A program made the position numbers and the translations under genes. This document shows, in pieces, positions 26,771-36,024 of a DNA stretch of 64,000 nt (positions within the stretch are counted from its first letter, which is position 1; every line of letters begins with the position of its first letter). The notes under the pieces are model-generated. The model made no database searches, was not told the origin of the DNA, and was given only the letters and a program-made list of their open reading frames with translations. The stretch spans positions 1-64,000 of the forward strand of contig NZ_FCNU01000030.1 of NCBI RefSeq assembly GCF_001545115.1, in the 5' to 3' direction. The DNA comes from Candidatus Protochlamydia phocaeensis (GTDB lineage: Bacteria > Chlamydiota > Chlamydiia > Chlamydiales > Parachlamydiaceae).

Positions 26771-28468
26771 CTAGGCCTCTTGAGCGAAATAGCGATCATC
26801 TACTTTCAAGACTTTCATTTTAGTGAGGAAATAGCCTATATAGCGCTCTTCTACTTTTCCAGTCATGATATCATAAATATGATCATGCACCCACCCTGTC
26901 GCTTCATCGATTAAGCGCTGATTATAGTCTCTTTCCGATTCATTGACCTGCTGGATGCATTTAGAGCGCAAGACCTGCACATACTCGTCAATAAACCATC
27001 TGTCCATTAAATCGTAAGGCAGCTGCCCATTGGCAAGCGCCTCTTCCGTATTTGTGATAATATAACTTGTGTCATAGGCCTCAATAAAAGGCTTGATAAG
27101 TGGCCGATAGAGAAGCATCCACATTTTTTTAGTCAAGACATCGATATAGGACAGCGCATCTTGCTCGGCATCTTCGACTTCGGATAGATGAAAAGATTCC
27201 CCCAACAAATTGACGAACTCATTGTAAATATGGTTATCTTCCGGATCGGTCAGATGCCGCATGGGATTATTCGCCCACAAATCATGTAAAAAAACTTGAA
27301 ATAGATAACGACGGGACTGGTCCAGTACCTGGTCTAGGCGCGAGCCAAGAGAATCATCGGAAAAAGAATCGCAAACGGTATAGTAAACAGCACGCACTTT
27401 TTCCAAATATCCGGCCGGACAGTAATAAGAGGCCAAGGCCAGGCGGATGGTATTGATAAACTGATCTTCATCGGACTTGGAAGGAAGCTGGTGAGCAATA
27501 TGTTTGGCCCGGGACTGCAAAGAGCGGTAATCATTGATTTCTCCCGATCGGATGGTCCGATTAGAGACATTTTCTACAAACCGGTCCAGCCCTGTATGGA
27601 CATAAGCGATCAGTTCGGCATCACTCCCCTTATCGGCAAAGAATTCTTGCCAATGCTCATCGGCTCGCACCATTTGCTTGAGCCTATTCAAATAAACGGG
27701 ATCCTGCAAATTAAAGCGGCTATAATTGGTTTTAAGCGTTTGCAAATTGACCTCCGGAGAGGGGGGAAGAGAAGCCCCTTTTACCAAATGCCTCTGATCG
27801 ACTCTAAGCCAAAGGGAATCCGGCGCCTGGTTAATGGGCAGAGAAGTCGCTTCGGCAGCAGCCGGCTCGGCAGCCGGCCCTCTTAACCGAGCAATTTTTG
27901 CATAAACAAAATTGGCAATTTCGCAAATGGCAGCGGCTTGGGAAAGAAGGGATTCTCCCAATACAAGCCGGGCGGTATTAATCCCAACGAATCCACACAT
28001 ATTGATTCCATTGCTGATCGCCAATGGCAACCAGCAGCGGCGTTGGACGAATCCGGCAATGATAAAGGCTAGGGACACCCCGCCCAATAGGGGCTGGCCA
28101 AAAACAATAAGCGTGACCGCAGAGACGGCGACCGCAACTTGGCATACACTTCCAATATGGGTATTAAGGATAATAAGAGATCGCTTAAGAAGCGGATGAT
28201 CGCCCATCTTTAGCTTGGCGCAAGCGATATTCGTTATAACCGGGGTCAGATAAAGAACAACTCGGACACCTAAAGAAAAGTGGCCATAAGCAGCCAAAGA
28301 AGTGGTTTGCAAAGCTAATTGAGCAATATAAACTGCATTGGCAACCGACGCAGCTTGAGCAGCTACAGTCAAGAATCGATTAACTCCCACAAGGGCGCTG
28401 TCTTCTGCCTGCTTATATTGAGCGGCCCCATAACCGATGCAAACGCCTCGCAATACCTCTATTCCCAT
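26771..28468 (-). CDS. Hypothetical protein with membrane N-terminus and long soluble C-terminus (565 aa)
   Basis: Residues about 30-200 contain five to six hydrophobic segments (VVLYLTPVITNIACAKL, QVAVAVSAVTLIVFGQPLLG, GVSLAFIIAGFVQRRCWLPL). An Ala/Pro-rich linker (GPAAEPAAAEATSLP, about 196-210) leads to a soluble helical region of about 350 residues with many acidic and aromatic residues. No known motif recognised. The layout resembles chlamydial proteins of inclusion or envelope membranes with a cytosolic tail, but without a bilobed hydrophobic hairpin it cannot be called an Inc protein. It runs opposite to its neighbours and converges with scpB. Start MGIEVLRG. Confidence 0.75.
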   Translation of the reverse strand: MGIEVLRGVCIGYGAAQYKQAEDSALVGVNRFLTVAAQAASVANAVYIAQLALQTTSLAAYGHFSLGVRVVLYLTPVITNIACAKLKMGDHPLLKRSLIILNTHIGSVCQVAVAVSAVTLIVFGQPLLGGVSLAFIIAGFVQRRCWLPLAISNGINMCGFVGINTARLVLGESLLSQAAAICEIANFVYAKIARLRGPAAEPAAAEATSLPINQAPDSLWLRVDQRHLVKGASLPPSPEVNLQTLKTNYSRFNLQDPVYLNRLKQMVRADEHWQEFFADKGSDAELIAYVHTGLDRFVENVSNRTIRSGEINDYRSLQSRAKHIAHQLPSKSDEDQFINTIRLALASYYCPAGYLEKVRAVYYTVCDSFSDDSLGSRLDQVLDQSRRYLFQVFLHDLWANNPMRHLTDPEDNHIYNEFVNLLGESFHLSEVEDAEQDALSYIDVLTKKMWMLLYRPLIKPFIEAYDTSYIITNTEEALANGQLPYDLMDRWFIDEYVQVLRSKCIQQVNESERDYNQRLIDEATGWVHDHIYDIMTGKVEERYIGYFLTKMKVLKVDDRYFAQEA

Positions 28469-28614
28469 AAGATCCCGTTAATAAATTGAAAGTATCGCAA
28501 TATAAACTAGAGCATTCAAACAGTAAATAAAAAAAGTGTAGATAATTAAATAACAGTAATTATAATATTAAATATACGCGCAGTAAAAAGATTCTCTTTA
28601 TTTCCAATTCTTCT

Positions 28615-28643
28615 TTGTCAAAAATCTTTCATTTGCCTATACT
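28615..28643 (+). promoter_or_regulatory. Predicted promoter of the str operon
   Basis: -35 TTGTCA (28615-28620), exactly 17 bases, then -10 TATACT (28638-28643). This is one of the best matches to the consensus in the window. The start of transcription would be near 28650, leaving a leader of about 70 bases before rpsL. Confidence 0.75.
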
Positions 28644-28721
28644 AGGCAGGTATCTTCCCTTTTAGGTGTTTGATTTTAAAGGGAAGATTTGTATTTAAAC
28701 CCTTATAAGGAGAAGGCAAAC

Positions 28722-29096
28722 ATGCCGACTATTCAACAGCTCGTTCGCCAGCCACGTGCTCCGAAAAAGCGAAGAAGCAAATCGCCAGCGCTGCAGAAGT
28801 GTCCTCAGCGTCGCGGAGTCTGCTTGCAAGTAAAAACAAAGACGCCAAAGAAGCCAAACTCAGCTTTGCGTAAAGTAGCCTGGGTTCGTCTTTCTACTGG
28901 CCAAGAAGTGATCGCCTACATTGGCGGAGAAGGCCATAACCTCCAAGAACACAGTATCGTTCTTGTAAGGGGCGGTCGTGTGAAGGACTTGCCTGGTGTG
29001 CGTTATCACATCGTTCGCGGAACATTAGATTGTGCGGCCGTTAAGGACCGTAAGCAAGGAAGATCTAAATACGGGGCTAAACGTCCTAAGAAGTAA
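28722..29096 (+). CDS. rpsL: 30S ribosomal protein S12
   Basis: 124 residues starting [20 protein letters not shown], the standard S12 start, preceded by AAGGAG at the right distance. The frame is open 33 bases upstream, but that Met has no such site. The decoding-centre loop [12 protein letters not shown] keeps the wild-type lysine linked to streptomycin sensitivity, and [15 protein letters not shown] is also intact. First gene of rpsL-rpsG-fusA-rpsJ, as in Chlamydia CT439-CT436. Confidence 0.98.
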   Translation: MPTIQQLVRQPRAPKKRRSKSPALQKCPQRRGVCLQVKTKTPKKPNSALRKVAWVRLSTGQEVIAYIGGEGHNLQEHSIVLVRGGRVKDLPGVRYHIVRGTLDCAAVKDRKQGRSKYGAKRPKK

Positions 29097-29100
29097 CACT

Positions 29101-29193
29101 AGGATACTCCATCAATGAGTATCCTGGTTCGCGATTTGCGTTTTAATTTGGAAGCGCCAATCACGCACAGGTGTTAAGGGAGCCTTACTCCCT
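29101..29193 (+). promoter_or_regulatory. Two hairpins in the rpsL-rpsG spacer; candidate S7 autoregulatory site
   Basis: The 165-base spacer holds two perfect hairpins: AGGATACTC / GAGTATCCT (29101-29125) and AGGGAG / CTCCCT (29177-29193). Neither has a T-tract. In E. coli, S7 binds the rpsL-rpsG spacer and represses translation of the downstream genes. The position fits that role, but the structure has not been compared with the known S7 site. Confidence 0.4.
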
Positions 29194-29261
29194 GATTCCA
29201 GGTGAATCATTGAGATCTTCTATTATCCAATTAGATTTAATTACTCGTTTTTGAGGAAATC

Positions 29262-29735
29262 ATGTCAAGAAGACACAGTGCAGAAAAACGCCCGACTGAA
29301 CCAGATCCGTTATACGGAAGTACAGTCTTATCAAAATTTATCAATAAAGTCATGCTGAGCGGAAAGAAATCGACAGCCCGCCGCATTGTCTACAATGCCA
29401 TTGAAAAATTTGCTAAGAGGATCAAAGCAGAGAATCCTCTCGAAGCTTTCGAACAAGCCTTAGAAAATGCTAAGCCTTCTTTGGAAGTCAAATCCCGCCG
29501 TATTGGGGGTGCAACCTATCAAGTGCCTATTGAAATTCCAGCAAACCGACGCGCTTCTATGGCTATGCGCTGGATCATTGCCCACTCTAGAGGGAAAGCT
29601 GGCCGTTCAATGGAAGATGCATTGGCATCTGAGCTGACCGATTGCTACAACAATCAGGGAACGACGATCAAGAAAAAAGACGATACTCACCGCATGGCGG
29701 AAGCGAATAAAGCCTACGCCCACTATAAGTGGTAA
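29262..29735 (+). CDS. rpsG: 30S ribosomal protein S7
   Basis: 157 residues (MSRRHSAEKRPTEPDPLYGS). Primary 16S rRNA-binding protein that starts assembly of the 30S head. Conserved segments are FINKVMLSGKKSTARRIVYN, GGATYQVPIEIPANRRASMA, ALASELTDCYNNQGTTIKKK and the C-terminal MAEANKAYAHYKW. Follows rpsL after a structured spacer and precedes fusA by 15 bases. Confidence 0.98.
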   Translation: MSRRHSAEKRPTEPDPLYGSTVLSKFINKVMLSGKKSTARRIVYNAIEKFAKRIKAENPLEAFEQALENAKPSLEVKSRRIGGATYQVPIEIPANRRASMAMRWIIAHSRGKAGRSMEDALASELTDCYNNQGTTIKKKDDTHRMAEANKAYAHYKW

Positions 29736-29750
29736 TAAGGAGGAAAAATC

Positions 29751-31838
29751 ATGGCAAGACCTGCTAATGAGCATCTTAAAAACGTGCGTAATATTGGTAT
29801 CATGGCCCACATCGATGCCGGTAAGACGACAACGACAGAGCGTATCCTCTATTATAGCGGACGTTCCCATAAAATCGGTGAAGTGCATGAAGGCGCTGCC
29901 ACTATGGACTGGATGCCTCAAGAACAAGAACGCGGCATCACCATTACTTCTGCGGCTACAACCGTATTTTGGAAAGGCGCAAAAATCAACATTATCGATA
30001 CTCCAGGCCACGTTGACTTCACTATCGAAGTTGAGCGTTCTCTGCGCGTTCTCGATGGATCCGTTGCTCTTTTCTGTTCCGTTTCCGGTGTCGAGCCTCA
30101 GTCTGAGACTGTTTGGCGCCAAGCCGACAAATACGGCGTTCCTCGTATCGCATTTGTCAACAAAATGGACCGTATGGGAGCCGATTTCTTCGACGCCATC
30201 AAAACCATGCGCGACAAGCTGCACGCCAACGCGATTCCTGTTCAATGCCCAATCGGCGCAGAAGCTGATTTCAAAGGCATGGTCGATCTCGTTACGATGC
30301 GCGCTTACCTCTTCCACGATGAAACATTGGGTGCTGACTGGGATGAAACAGATATTCCGGCCGACCTCGTTGAAAAGTGCCAGAAGATGCGCGCCGAGCT
30401 TTTAGAAGAGTTGGCCACTATCGATGAAGAAGACGAAGAATTCATGCAAAAAGTCTTGGAAAATCCAGACTCTTTGACAGAAGAAGAAATTAATGCTGCT
30501 ATCCGTAAAGGGGTTTGCCGCAATAAATTCAATCCTGTCTTGTGTGGATCGGCCTTCAAAAATAAAGGCGTTCAACAATTGTTGGATGCGGTTGTTAAAT
30601 GGATGCCTTCTCCATTAGATCGTGGAAACATCAAAGCCCACGACCTCAATACAGACGAAGAAATCATTTTGACACCAGAAGATGATCAACCTTTAGCTGC
30701 TTTGGCGTTCAAGATCATGACAGACCCTTATGTGGGCCGTCTGACTTATATCCGTATTTACAGCGGAACGCTGACAAAGGGAACAGCTTTGCTCAATACA
30801 ACAAAGGGCGAAGAAGAACGTGTATCCCGCTTGCTGGAAATGCACGCTAACAAGCGTGAAGAGAAAGACGAATTCCATACAGGCGATATTGCTGCTTGTA
30901 TCGGTCTGAAGAAGGCGACGACGGGCGATACCCTGTGCTCACCTAAGAGACCAATCCTCTTGGAGAAAATGGAATTCCCAGAACCTGTGATTTCGATGGC
31001 GATCGAGCCGAAGTCTAAAGGCGATCGCGAAAAGCTGGCCATGGCGCTTTCCGCTTTATCCGTTGAAGATCCGACTTTCCGCGTTTCTACAAACGAAGAA
31101 ACAGGGCAGACGATCATTGCCGGAATGGGTGAGCTCCACCTGGAAATCCTGCATGACCGCATGAAGCGTGAATTCAACGTAGAAGCCAACGTTGGCAAGC
31201 CTCAAGTGGCATACAAAGAAACCATTACCGTCCCAGGCGGCAGCCAAACGAAGTTTGTCAAGCAGTCAGGCGGTCGCGGTCAGTACGCCCACGTGGAACT
31301 TGAAGTCCGACCAAACGAAAAAGGCAAAGGCAACGAGGTTGTCAGCAAGATTGTCGGCGGTGTGATTCCAAGAGAATACATCCAACCTACAATCAAGGGT
31401 ATCGAAGAAGGCTTGGCAACAGGCGTTCTCGCCGGCTACAACCTGGTCGATGTCTGCGTTGATATCGTATTCGGATCTTACCACGACGTTGACTCAAGCG
31501 AAATGGCGTTTAAGATTTGCGGTGCGATGGCAATCAAAGAAGCTGCGCGCAAATGCAAACCGGTCATCCTTGAACCAATCATGAAAGTGGACGTCACCAC
31601 GCCAGAAGCGCATATGGGTGACGTGATCGGTGACTTGAACCGCCGCCGCGGTCAGATTGTCGGACAGGAAAACCATAAAGGGGCTGTGATCATTCACGCC
31701 GAAGTTCCTTTGAGTGAAATGTTCGGTTATTCGACGCTACTACGTTCGCTCTCTTCTGGGCGCGCTACCTATGTGATGGAACCTAGCCACTTTGAGCGTG
31801 TTCCAGCGAAAATTCAGGAAGAAATCATTAAGAAGTAA
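29751..31838 (+). CDS. fusA: Elongation factor G
   Basis: 695 residues. The ribosomal translocase. G1 [15 protein letters not shown], switch/G2 [12 protein letters not shown]3 DTPGHVDF and G4 NKMDRMG are all intact. Domains II-V follow in normal order; domain IV/V contains [20 protein letters not shown] and [16 protein letters not shown] very strong ribosome binding site (AAGGAGG) lies 8 bases before the ATG. Fourth-codon and later sequence is of the classical single-copy bacterial type rather than the FusB or mitochondrial-like EF-G2. Confidence 0.98.
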   Translation: MARPANEHLKNVRNIGIMAHIDAGKTTTTERILYYSGRSHKIGEVHEGAATMDWMPQEQERGITITSAATTVFWKGAKINIIDTPGHVDFTIEVERSLRVLDGSVALFCSVSGVEPQSETVWRQADKYGVPRIAFVNKMDRMGADFFDAIKTMRDKLHANAIPVQCPIGAEADFKGMVDLVTMRAYLFHDETLGADWDETDIPADLVEKCQKMRAELLEELATIDEEDEEFMQKVLENPDSLTEEEINAAIRKGVCRNKFNPVLCGSAFKNKGVQQLLDAVVKWMPSPLDRGNIKAHDLNTDEEIILTPEDDQPLAALAFKIMTDPYVGRLTYIRIYSGTLTKGTALLNTTKGEEERVSRLLEMHANKREEKDEFHTGDIAACIGLKKATTGDTLCSPKRPILLEKMEFPEPVISMAIEPKSKGDREKLAMALSALSVEDPTFRVSTNEETGQTIIAGMGELHLEILHDRMKREFNVEANVGKPQVAYKETITVPGGSQTKFVKQSGGRGQYAHVELEVRPNEKGKGNEVVSKIVGGVIPREYIQPTIKGIEEGLATGVLAGYNLVDVCVDIVFGSYHDVDSSEMAFKICGAMAIKEAARKCKPVILEPIMKVDVTTPEAHMGDVIGDLNRRRGQIVGQENHKGAVIIHAEVPLSEMFGYSTLLRSLSSGRATYVMEPSHFERVPAKIQEEIIKK

Positions 31839-31855
31839 GAGTTGTAAAGGTTATT

Positions 31856-32191
31856 ATGGCAAAACAAGAAAAGCAGCCTAGATCAGCGAGACAAAAGATC
31901 CGCATCAGGCTGAAAGGATATGATCAACGTCTGCTTGATCGTTCAACAGCTGATATCGTGGAGACAGCCAAAAGAACAGGTGCCGCCATTGCTGGCCCAA
32001 TTCCGCTTCCCACAAGCTGTGAAAAGTTTACTGTGTTGCGCTCCCCCAACATTGACCGCAAATCACGCGAACAATTTGAGATCCGCACTCACCGTCGACT
32101 CATTGACATTCTCAATCCAACCAGCAAAACAATCGATGCTTTAAAAACGTTGACTCTCCCAGCCGGAGTAGACATCAAGATTAAAGCTTAA
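31856..32191 (+). CDS. rpsJ: 30S ribosomal protein S10
   Basis: 111 residues, slightly longer than the usual 103-105 because of a basic N-terminal tail ([14 protein letters not shown]) ahead of [20 protein letters not shown]. Conserved [17 protein letters not shown] and [16 protein letters not shown] follow. S10 also partners NusB in antitermination. It ends the str operon and is followed by a strong terminator. Confidence 0.97.
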   Translation: MAKQEKQPRSARQKIRIRLKGYDQRLLDRSTADIVETAKRTGAAIAGPIPLPTSCEKFTVLRSPNIDRKSREQFEIRTHRRLIDILNPTSKTIDALKTLTLPAGVDIKIKA

Positions 32192-32223
32192 TCCTTTGCT
32201 GATTGAGAATTTCTTTTTGGTTC

Positions 32224-32256
32224 AGAGGCTAGCGCAAGCTAGCCTCTTTTCTTTTC
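32224..32256 (+). terminator. Terminator of the str operon
   Basis: A perfect 10-bp stem AGAGGCTAGC / GCTAGCCTCT closed by a GCAA tetraloop, followed by TTTCTTTTC. Confidence 0.92.
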
Positions 32257-32680
32257 AGACGGGTGGATAAAAATTCTGACCGGCCAATTTCCTTTGTCCA
32301 TCGCCCCCTTTATCCCTCTCCGAACCTCCCTTTAAGCTATCGTTCCTAAGGCATGTCGCAAATAGACAAAAGTGACTTGAAAAGAACTCGCCTAGAAGAA
32401 AAAAGAGGATCTAACAGCAAAGATGCATAAAACTCGGCGAAAAAATGAGCCGTCTTGAGAAGTCTCGTTCCTTGCTCTCGCGTCCTCATCTTCTATTTTT
32501 CAGAGAAAAGATAGGAAAAAAGGCCGGAATTTAACTTTTTAAGAGCTGAAATGAGAGATTTTACTTCAAATGTCAAGGTTTATCAGGAAATAGCCGAGTG
32601 AATGAACGATTTTCAAAGATAAATTCATTGAAAGATGAGTTAAAGGCGATTAAATTCAGCCTTTAAAAGGCGAAGTCTTG
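32257..32680. other. Long spacer, no gene seen
   Basis: About 420 bases between the str operon terminator and the terminator of the minus-strand gene ending at 32742. Both strands carry many stops. It includes GAAAAGAACTCGCCTAGAAG (from 32380), which faintly resembles the core of the dispersed repeat. Nothing else is supported. Confidence 0.35.
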
Positions 32681-32716
32681 TTAAAAAAAAGGGCCGATTT
32701 CCTAAGAAATCAGCCC
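32681..32716 (-). terminator. Terminator of the GT-B-like gene
   Basis: On the minus strand: GGGCTGATTTC / GAAATCGGCCC with a 4-base loop and one mismatch, followed by a run of eight T. Confidence 0.85.
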
Positions 32717-32741
32717 ATAGAAACCCTCTATTTTACAGTGA

Positions 32742-34154
32742 TTATGCAGCTGCTGCAGATTGATTAGTAGAGGTAGCAAATGCTTGATTGAAAATGTCTT
32801 CGGCTGCGCGCGGCGTAATTAACTTGGCACCCTTTCTGTCTTTCAGATAGTGATAATTGCCGCCTTCCCAGTAAGGCATTCCCCTACCTTGTTCAACGAT
32901 CTGCTCTAAAGACAGACCTTTTCTCTTATCTTTTGCATCTTCGATAAGGTGAATGAAGACGTTGCCTTGCGCAACAGCGTTAAGTTCCATCGCAGTGATT
33001 CCACCGGAGCGAGTAATCGTTGCATTCGCTCTTGCCATCATAGGAGCGATTTGCTGATCCGATTGGAAAGCAAGAGGAACAACAGCTAAGTTTTGCGGAT
33101 AATCGGCTTTTTGCCTTTCCGCCTCTACTAGATCGGCCACTTGCTTCATCAGAGAATTAGAACCCGGCACATGCTTTCCACAGAAGGCAAAGAAACGAAT
33201 AGGCTCTTTTGAATCGGATTTTTTAGCCCATTCAATCGTATTTTTTACATAATCTAATGTCGACTGAATAGATGTTTGGCTGCCCAACATGAGAGCAAAA
33301 ACCTTTTCATTTTCTTTTAAATCAAATTCTATAACCGAACCCTGCTCTGTTTCTTTAGTCGTTAATTTATCTTCTCCCGTGCTCTTCTTAATTAAAGTCA
33401 ATTCTTCTTCAGAAGCCTTTACTTGAAGCTGATTAATCTTTTCCCCTCTTTCGTTTTTAGCCTGCTGCTCGATAAAAGTCGATCGAATAGGAGCTTCATC
33501 ATACTTAATTTCTCCTCTTGCCAAAGACATGCCTGTATGACGCTTCCAAAACTCCTCTTCTGTCTGGCCTTTATAGTCCAGCAAAGGAGAATTTGTGGTA
33601 ATTAACGTGCAGACCTTGCGATCATTCGCACTCATTCTCTTAACTGCATTGTAAAAGTTCTCCGTGCGAGGCCCGGGCAGCTCTGTCATGACAACAGACA
33701 CTTTAATGGGCGGCTTGCCTAAACGGAAAACACGGTTAACAAAATTAGTTACGCGGACGGCTGCTACAATCGCTGGATTGGCAACAGGCTGCAAATTAAG
33801 AACTGTCTCAACATCATGCTTGCGCAACCAGTAAAGTGTTTTTACAAAGGTTGGCAGAGCCATGGCAAGATCGCCAAAATAGTGATACGTCAGTGGGCGA
33901 TTAAGTCCATCAATATCTTCTTTCTTTTGATTTTGATTCCAAATATCTACTAAATAGCCACCAAGCCAATCGCCTAAGACATCCTTTAAAATATCTTTTG
34001 TAACAGTAGTAATTCTTTGGTCTGTTCCATTTAATTGATTTCTTTTCGCAATAAGTTTGTTAAGTTTATCGGCAGCTTGAACATGACCTCCGCCACACGA
34101 ATTACTAATCATCAAACACTTTTGATTATCATTCATCAAATTGACTAAGTCCAT
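32742..34154 (-). CDS. GT-B glycosyltransferase-like protein (MurG/MGDG-synthase type pattern)
   Basis: 470 residues. The N-terminal segment CLMISNSCGGGHVQAADKLN resembles the glycine-rich loop of MurG and MGDG/diglucosyl-diacylglycerol synthases (pattern S-x-GGGH-x-x-A). Near the end, MMARANATITRSGGITAMEL matches the donor-binding region of the same GT-B superfamily (xxAxxxIxRxGxxTxxE). Together these suggest a nucleotide-sugar-dependent transferase acting on a lipid or protein. The middle (about 235-330) is a charged insertion. No signal peptide or clear transmembrane segment. Monocistronic with its own terminator. Substrate unknown; it could modify bacterial lipid or host targets. Confidence 0.65.
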   Translation of the reverse strand: MDLVNLMNDNQKCLMISNSCGGGHVQAADKLNKLIAKRNQLNGTDQRITTVTKDILKDVLGDWLGGYLVDIWNQNQKKEDIDGLNRPLTYHYFGDLAMALPTFVKTLYWLRKHDVETVLNLQPVANPAIVAAVRVTNFVNRVFRLGKPPIKVSVVMTELPGPRTENFYNAVKRMSANDRKVCTLITTNSPLLDYKGQTEEEFWKRHTGMSLARGEIKYDEAPIRSTFIEQQAKNERGEKINQLQVKASEEELTLIKKSTGEDKLTTKETEQGSVIEFDLKENEKVFALMLGSQTSIQSTLDYVKNTIEWAKKSDSKEPIRFFAFCGKHVPGSNSLMKQVADLVEAERQKADYPQNLAVVPLAFQSDQQIAPMMARANATITRSGGITAMELNAVAQGNVFIHLIEDAKDKRKGLSLEQIVEQGRGMPYWEGGNYHYLKDRKGAKLITPRAAEDIFNQAFATSTNQSAAAA

Positions 34155-34455
34155 TCTCTCATCCTTGTTTTAAAACTCATTATTTTTAAAACTATTTTAA
34201 AATAAATCCATTTGTTTTGTTTTAAAGTATTATAAAATAATTATAAATTTTTTAATAGTAAAATTTAATATAAGCTTGATTTTCATTCAATCAATAAATT
34301 TCTCTAGTAAATGCTTTTTAAATGAGAAATTAAATGGTTATTAACCAGAGTTTGGAGTTCTTTTCCCTAGGGAGCGAAAGGTCTCCTAGGGGAAAAGAAC
34401 TTGAATCTAGGCCATTAGCAGTTTTGAGAACTCCTTTTTAGGGGCCTAATAGATT
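34155..34455. other. AT-rich spacer upstream of the GT-B-like gene
   Basis: 34155-34345 is very AT-rich and should hold the promoter of the minus-strand gene starting at 34154. 34351-34430 is a copy of the dispersed hairpin repeat, listed separately. Confidence 0.4.
34351..34432 (+). repeat. Dispersed hairpin repeat, copy B
   Basis: Inverted arms of about 19 bases (34356-34374 and 34383-34401, GTTCTTTTCCC versus GGGGAAAAGAAC) followed by TTGAATCTAGGCCATTAGCA. The same core occurs at 1492-1520 (reverse) and 61890-61920. It might also serve as a terminator for the gene at 34456-35829, but it lacks a clean T-tract there. Confidence 0.65.
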
Positions 34456-35829
34456 TTAAGATGAGCGTTGAGGGGCAATCAAAGAAAGGGCCTTCCAGCT
34501 GATATGCTTAAGGCGCCATCCATATAATAAGCCGGCTGTGAGACTGTAAAAAAGGCAAATTAAAGAGGCTGATTCAATTGTGCCTTTCTTTTCTACAATT
34601 AAAAAATACGTAGGTAGGACAAGGAAAACCCAAACAGATAAGGAACCGGCTATCATGAGAAAGACTGTATCTCCGGCAGCGGTCAGTACGCCGGAGAATA
34701 AAAGCCGGATGCCTTCAAATAAGAGATAAAAGCAAATATAGAACAGGCAGATTTTCAGACTCTCTTCTAAAGAATGCAAAGTAACCGAAGAGGCGTCCGG
34801 CAAAAAATCGGAAGCAAGGCGATGGGAAAATAGCATAAACAGGCCAAGAAGAGCCAAAAAGAACAGACCATGCAGTCTGATGCCAGATAAAATGACCTGT
34901 TTGATCAAATGGATTTTTCGCGCGCCAATCAAATTGCCGGTCAAGGCTCCTGCCGCCTTACTGATGCCTTCTGCAAAAAAGAATAATAGAATGACAATGC
35001 TTTGGGAAATGCCCGCAATGGTGATATGGCGCTCGCTGACCAAGGTCATCATATAATAAAAAGAGGCCCATCCCAATAATTCAATGACAATAAAGAGGGC
35101 TCCCGGAAAACCGATGCGTACGCATTGCCAAAAAGCTTTGGCTTGCAAGGCATAGCAATTAGTGCCATAAGTGGACCGATTCGAAAAATTGAGGAAAACG
35201 GCCGCTAAAACAAGGGCTTGGAAGATCGAACTTCCGCTTGTGGCAATCGCAGCGCCTTTGACTCCCATAGGAGGCAAGAAATCTCCCATTCCAAAAATTA
35301 ACAGATAGTCGAGTCCGGCATTGACGAGATTGGCTCCGATGGCCAGTCCTGTAATCAACCGAGTTTTGCCTTGTCCGATGAAAAAACCGCATAAAGCCCC
35401 ATAAAGGGCAAAGCTTGGGCCAAACAGCATCATCCAACTGAAGTACTCTTTCTCTAGTTGATGGGCAGTCCCCGCTCCATAAAACCAATCTCCGCCGTAG
35501 AGGCTTAAGGGAATAAAGAAAAGAGCAGAAAATAGGCTTAGCCAAATCATTTGCCAGACAGGTTCGCCTAACCGTTTTTTGCATTCGGCTCCATTGTATT
35601 GAGCCACAAACACCTCGGCAATGCTTGCCAAAACCATCCATCCATAGACATAAGCCCATCCTAGTGTCATGGCATTGGCGACAGCGTTAAAGGCTTCCAA
35701 GGAATAGCGCGCTAAAAAAAGACGGTCGACGAAGACCATAGACATGACGGATAAGGAAGACAGCATAAGAGGAAAAGCGATATGAATCAGCTCGCGCAAG
35801 CTTCCTTCTGGAAAACGGGTCAACGCCAT
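34456..35829 (-). CDS. MATE family multidrug/cation antiporter
   Basis: About 457 residues with twelve predicted membrane segments. The N-terminus LIHIAFPLMLSSLSVMSMVF followed by VDRLFLARYS is the typical MATE opening (family pattern P-x-x-x-x-x-x-x-x-x-x-x-D). The internal repeat starting with FLLALLG and SGIRLHGLFF is consistent with the two-bundle fold. It would export cationic compounds using Na+ or H+. The start is placed at MALTRF because AGAGG precedes it; an ATG 12 bases upstream has no such site. Substrate cannot be predicted. Confidence 0.9.
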   Translation of the reverse strand: MALTRFPEGSLRELIHIAFPLMLSSLSVMSMVFVDRLFLARYSLEAFNAVANAMTLGWAYVYGWMVLASIAEVFVAQYNGAECKKRLGEPVWQMIWLSLFSALFFIPLSLYGGDWFYGAGTAHQLEKEYFSWMMLFGPSFALYGALCGFFIGQGKTRLITGLAIGANLVNAGLDYLLIFGMGDFLPPMGVKGAAIATSGSSIFQALVLAAVFLNFSNRSTYGTNCYALQAKAFWQCVRIGFPGALFIVIELLGWASFYYMMTLVSERHITIAGISQSIVILLFFFAEGISKAAGALTGNLIGARKIHLIKQVILSGIRLHGLFFLALLGLFMLFSHRLASDFLPDASSVTLHSLEESLKICLFYICFYLLFEGIRLLFSGVLTAAGDTVFLMIAGSLSVWVFLVLPTYFLIVEKKGTIESASLICLFYSLTAGLLYGWRLKHISWKALSLIAPQRSS

Positions 35830-36024
35830 AAAGCCTCTCATTTTAAATGTATAAGAAAAATAAAAGCAAAAATTCTAAGCTTTTATTTCTAATAAATCCA
35901 TGGATAGGCTTCAAATTATAAAATAAAAAATCATTTTTTATGACCTCAAATAAGAACTATAGCAAAATTCGACGTTCTGCTAGCATCGAGAATCATAAAT
36001 AAAGAACTTAATTCAGAGCAAACT

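Noticed and set aside
29607..30405. Long open frames of more than 200 codons on both other frames at the start of fusA
   Set aside because: They overlap fusA and rpsG completely, have no ribosome binding sites or domain similarity, and arise from the strong codon bias of these genes.
35159..35659. 166-codon frame inside the MATE gene
   Set aside because: Same strand, other frame, fully within a recognised transporter; arginine-rich translation typical of a shadow.
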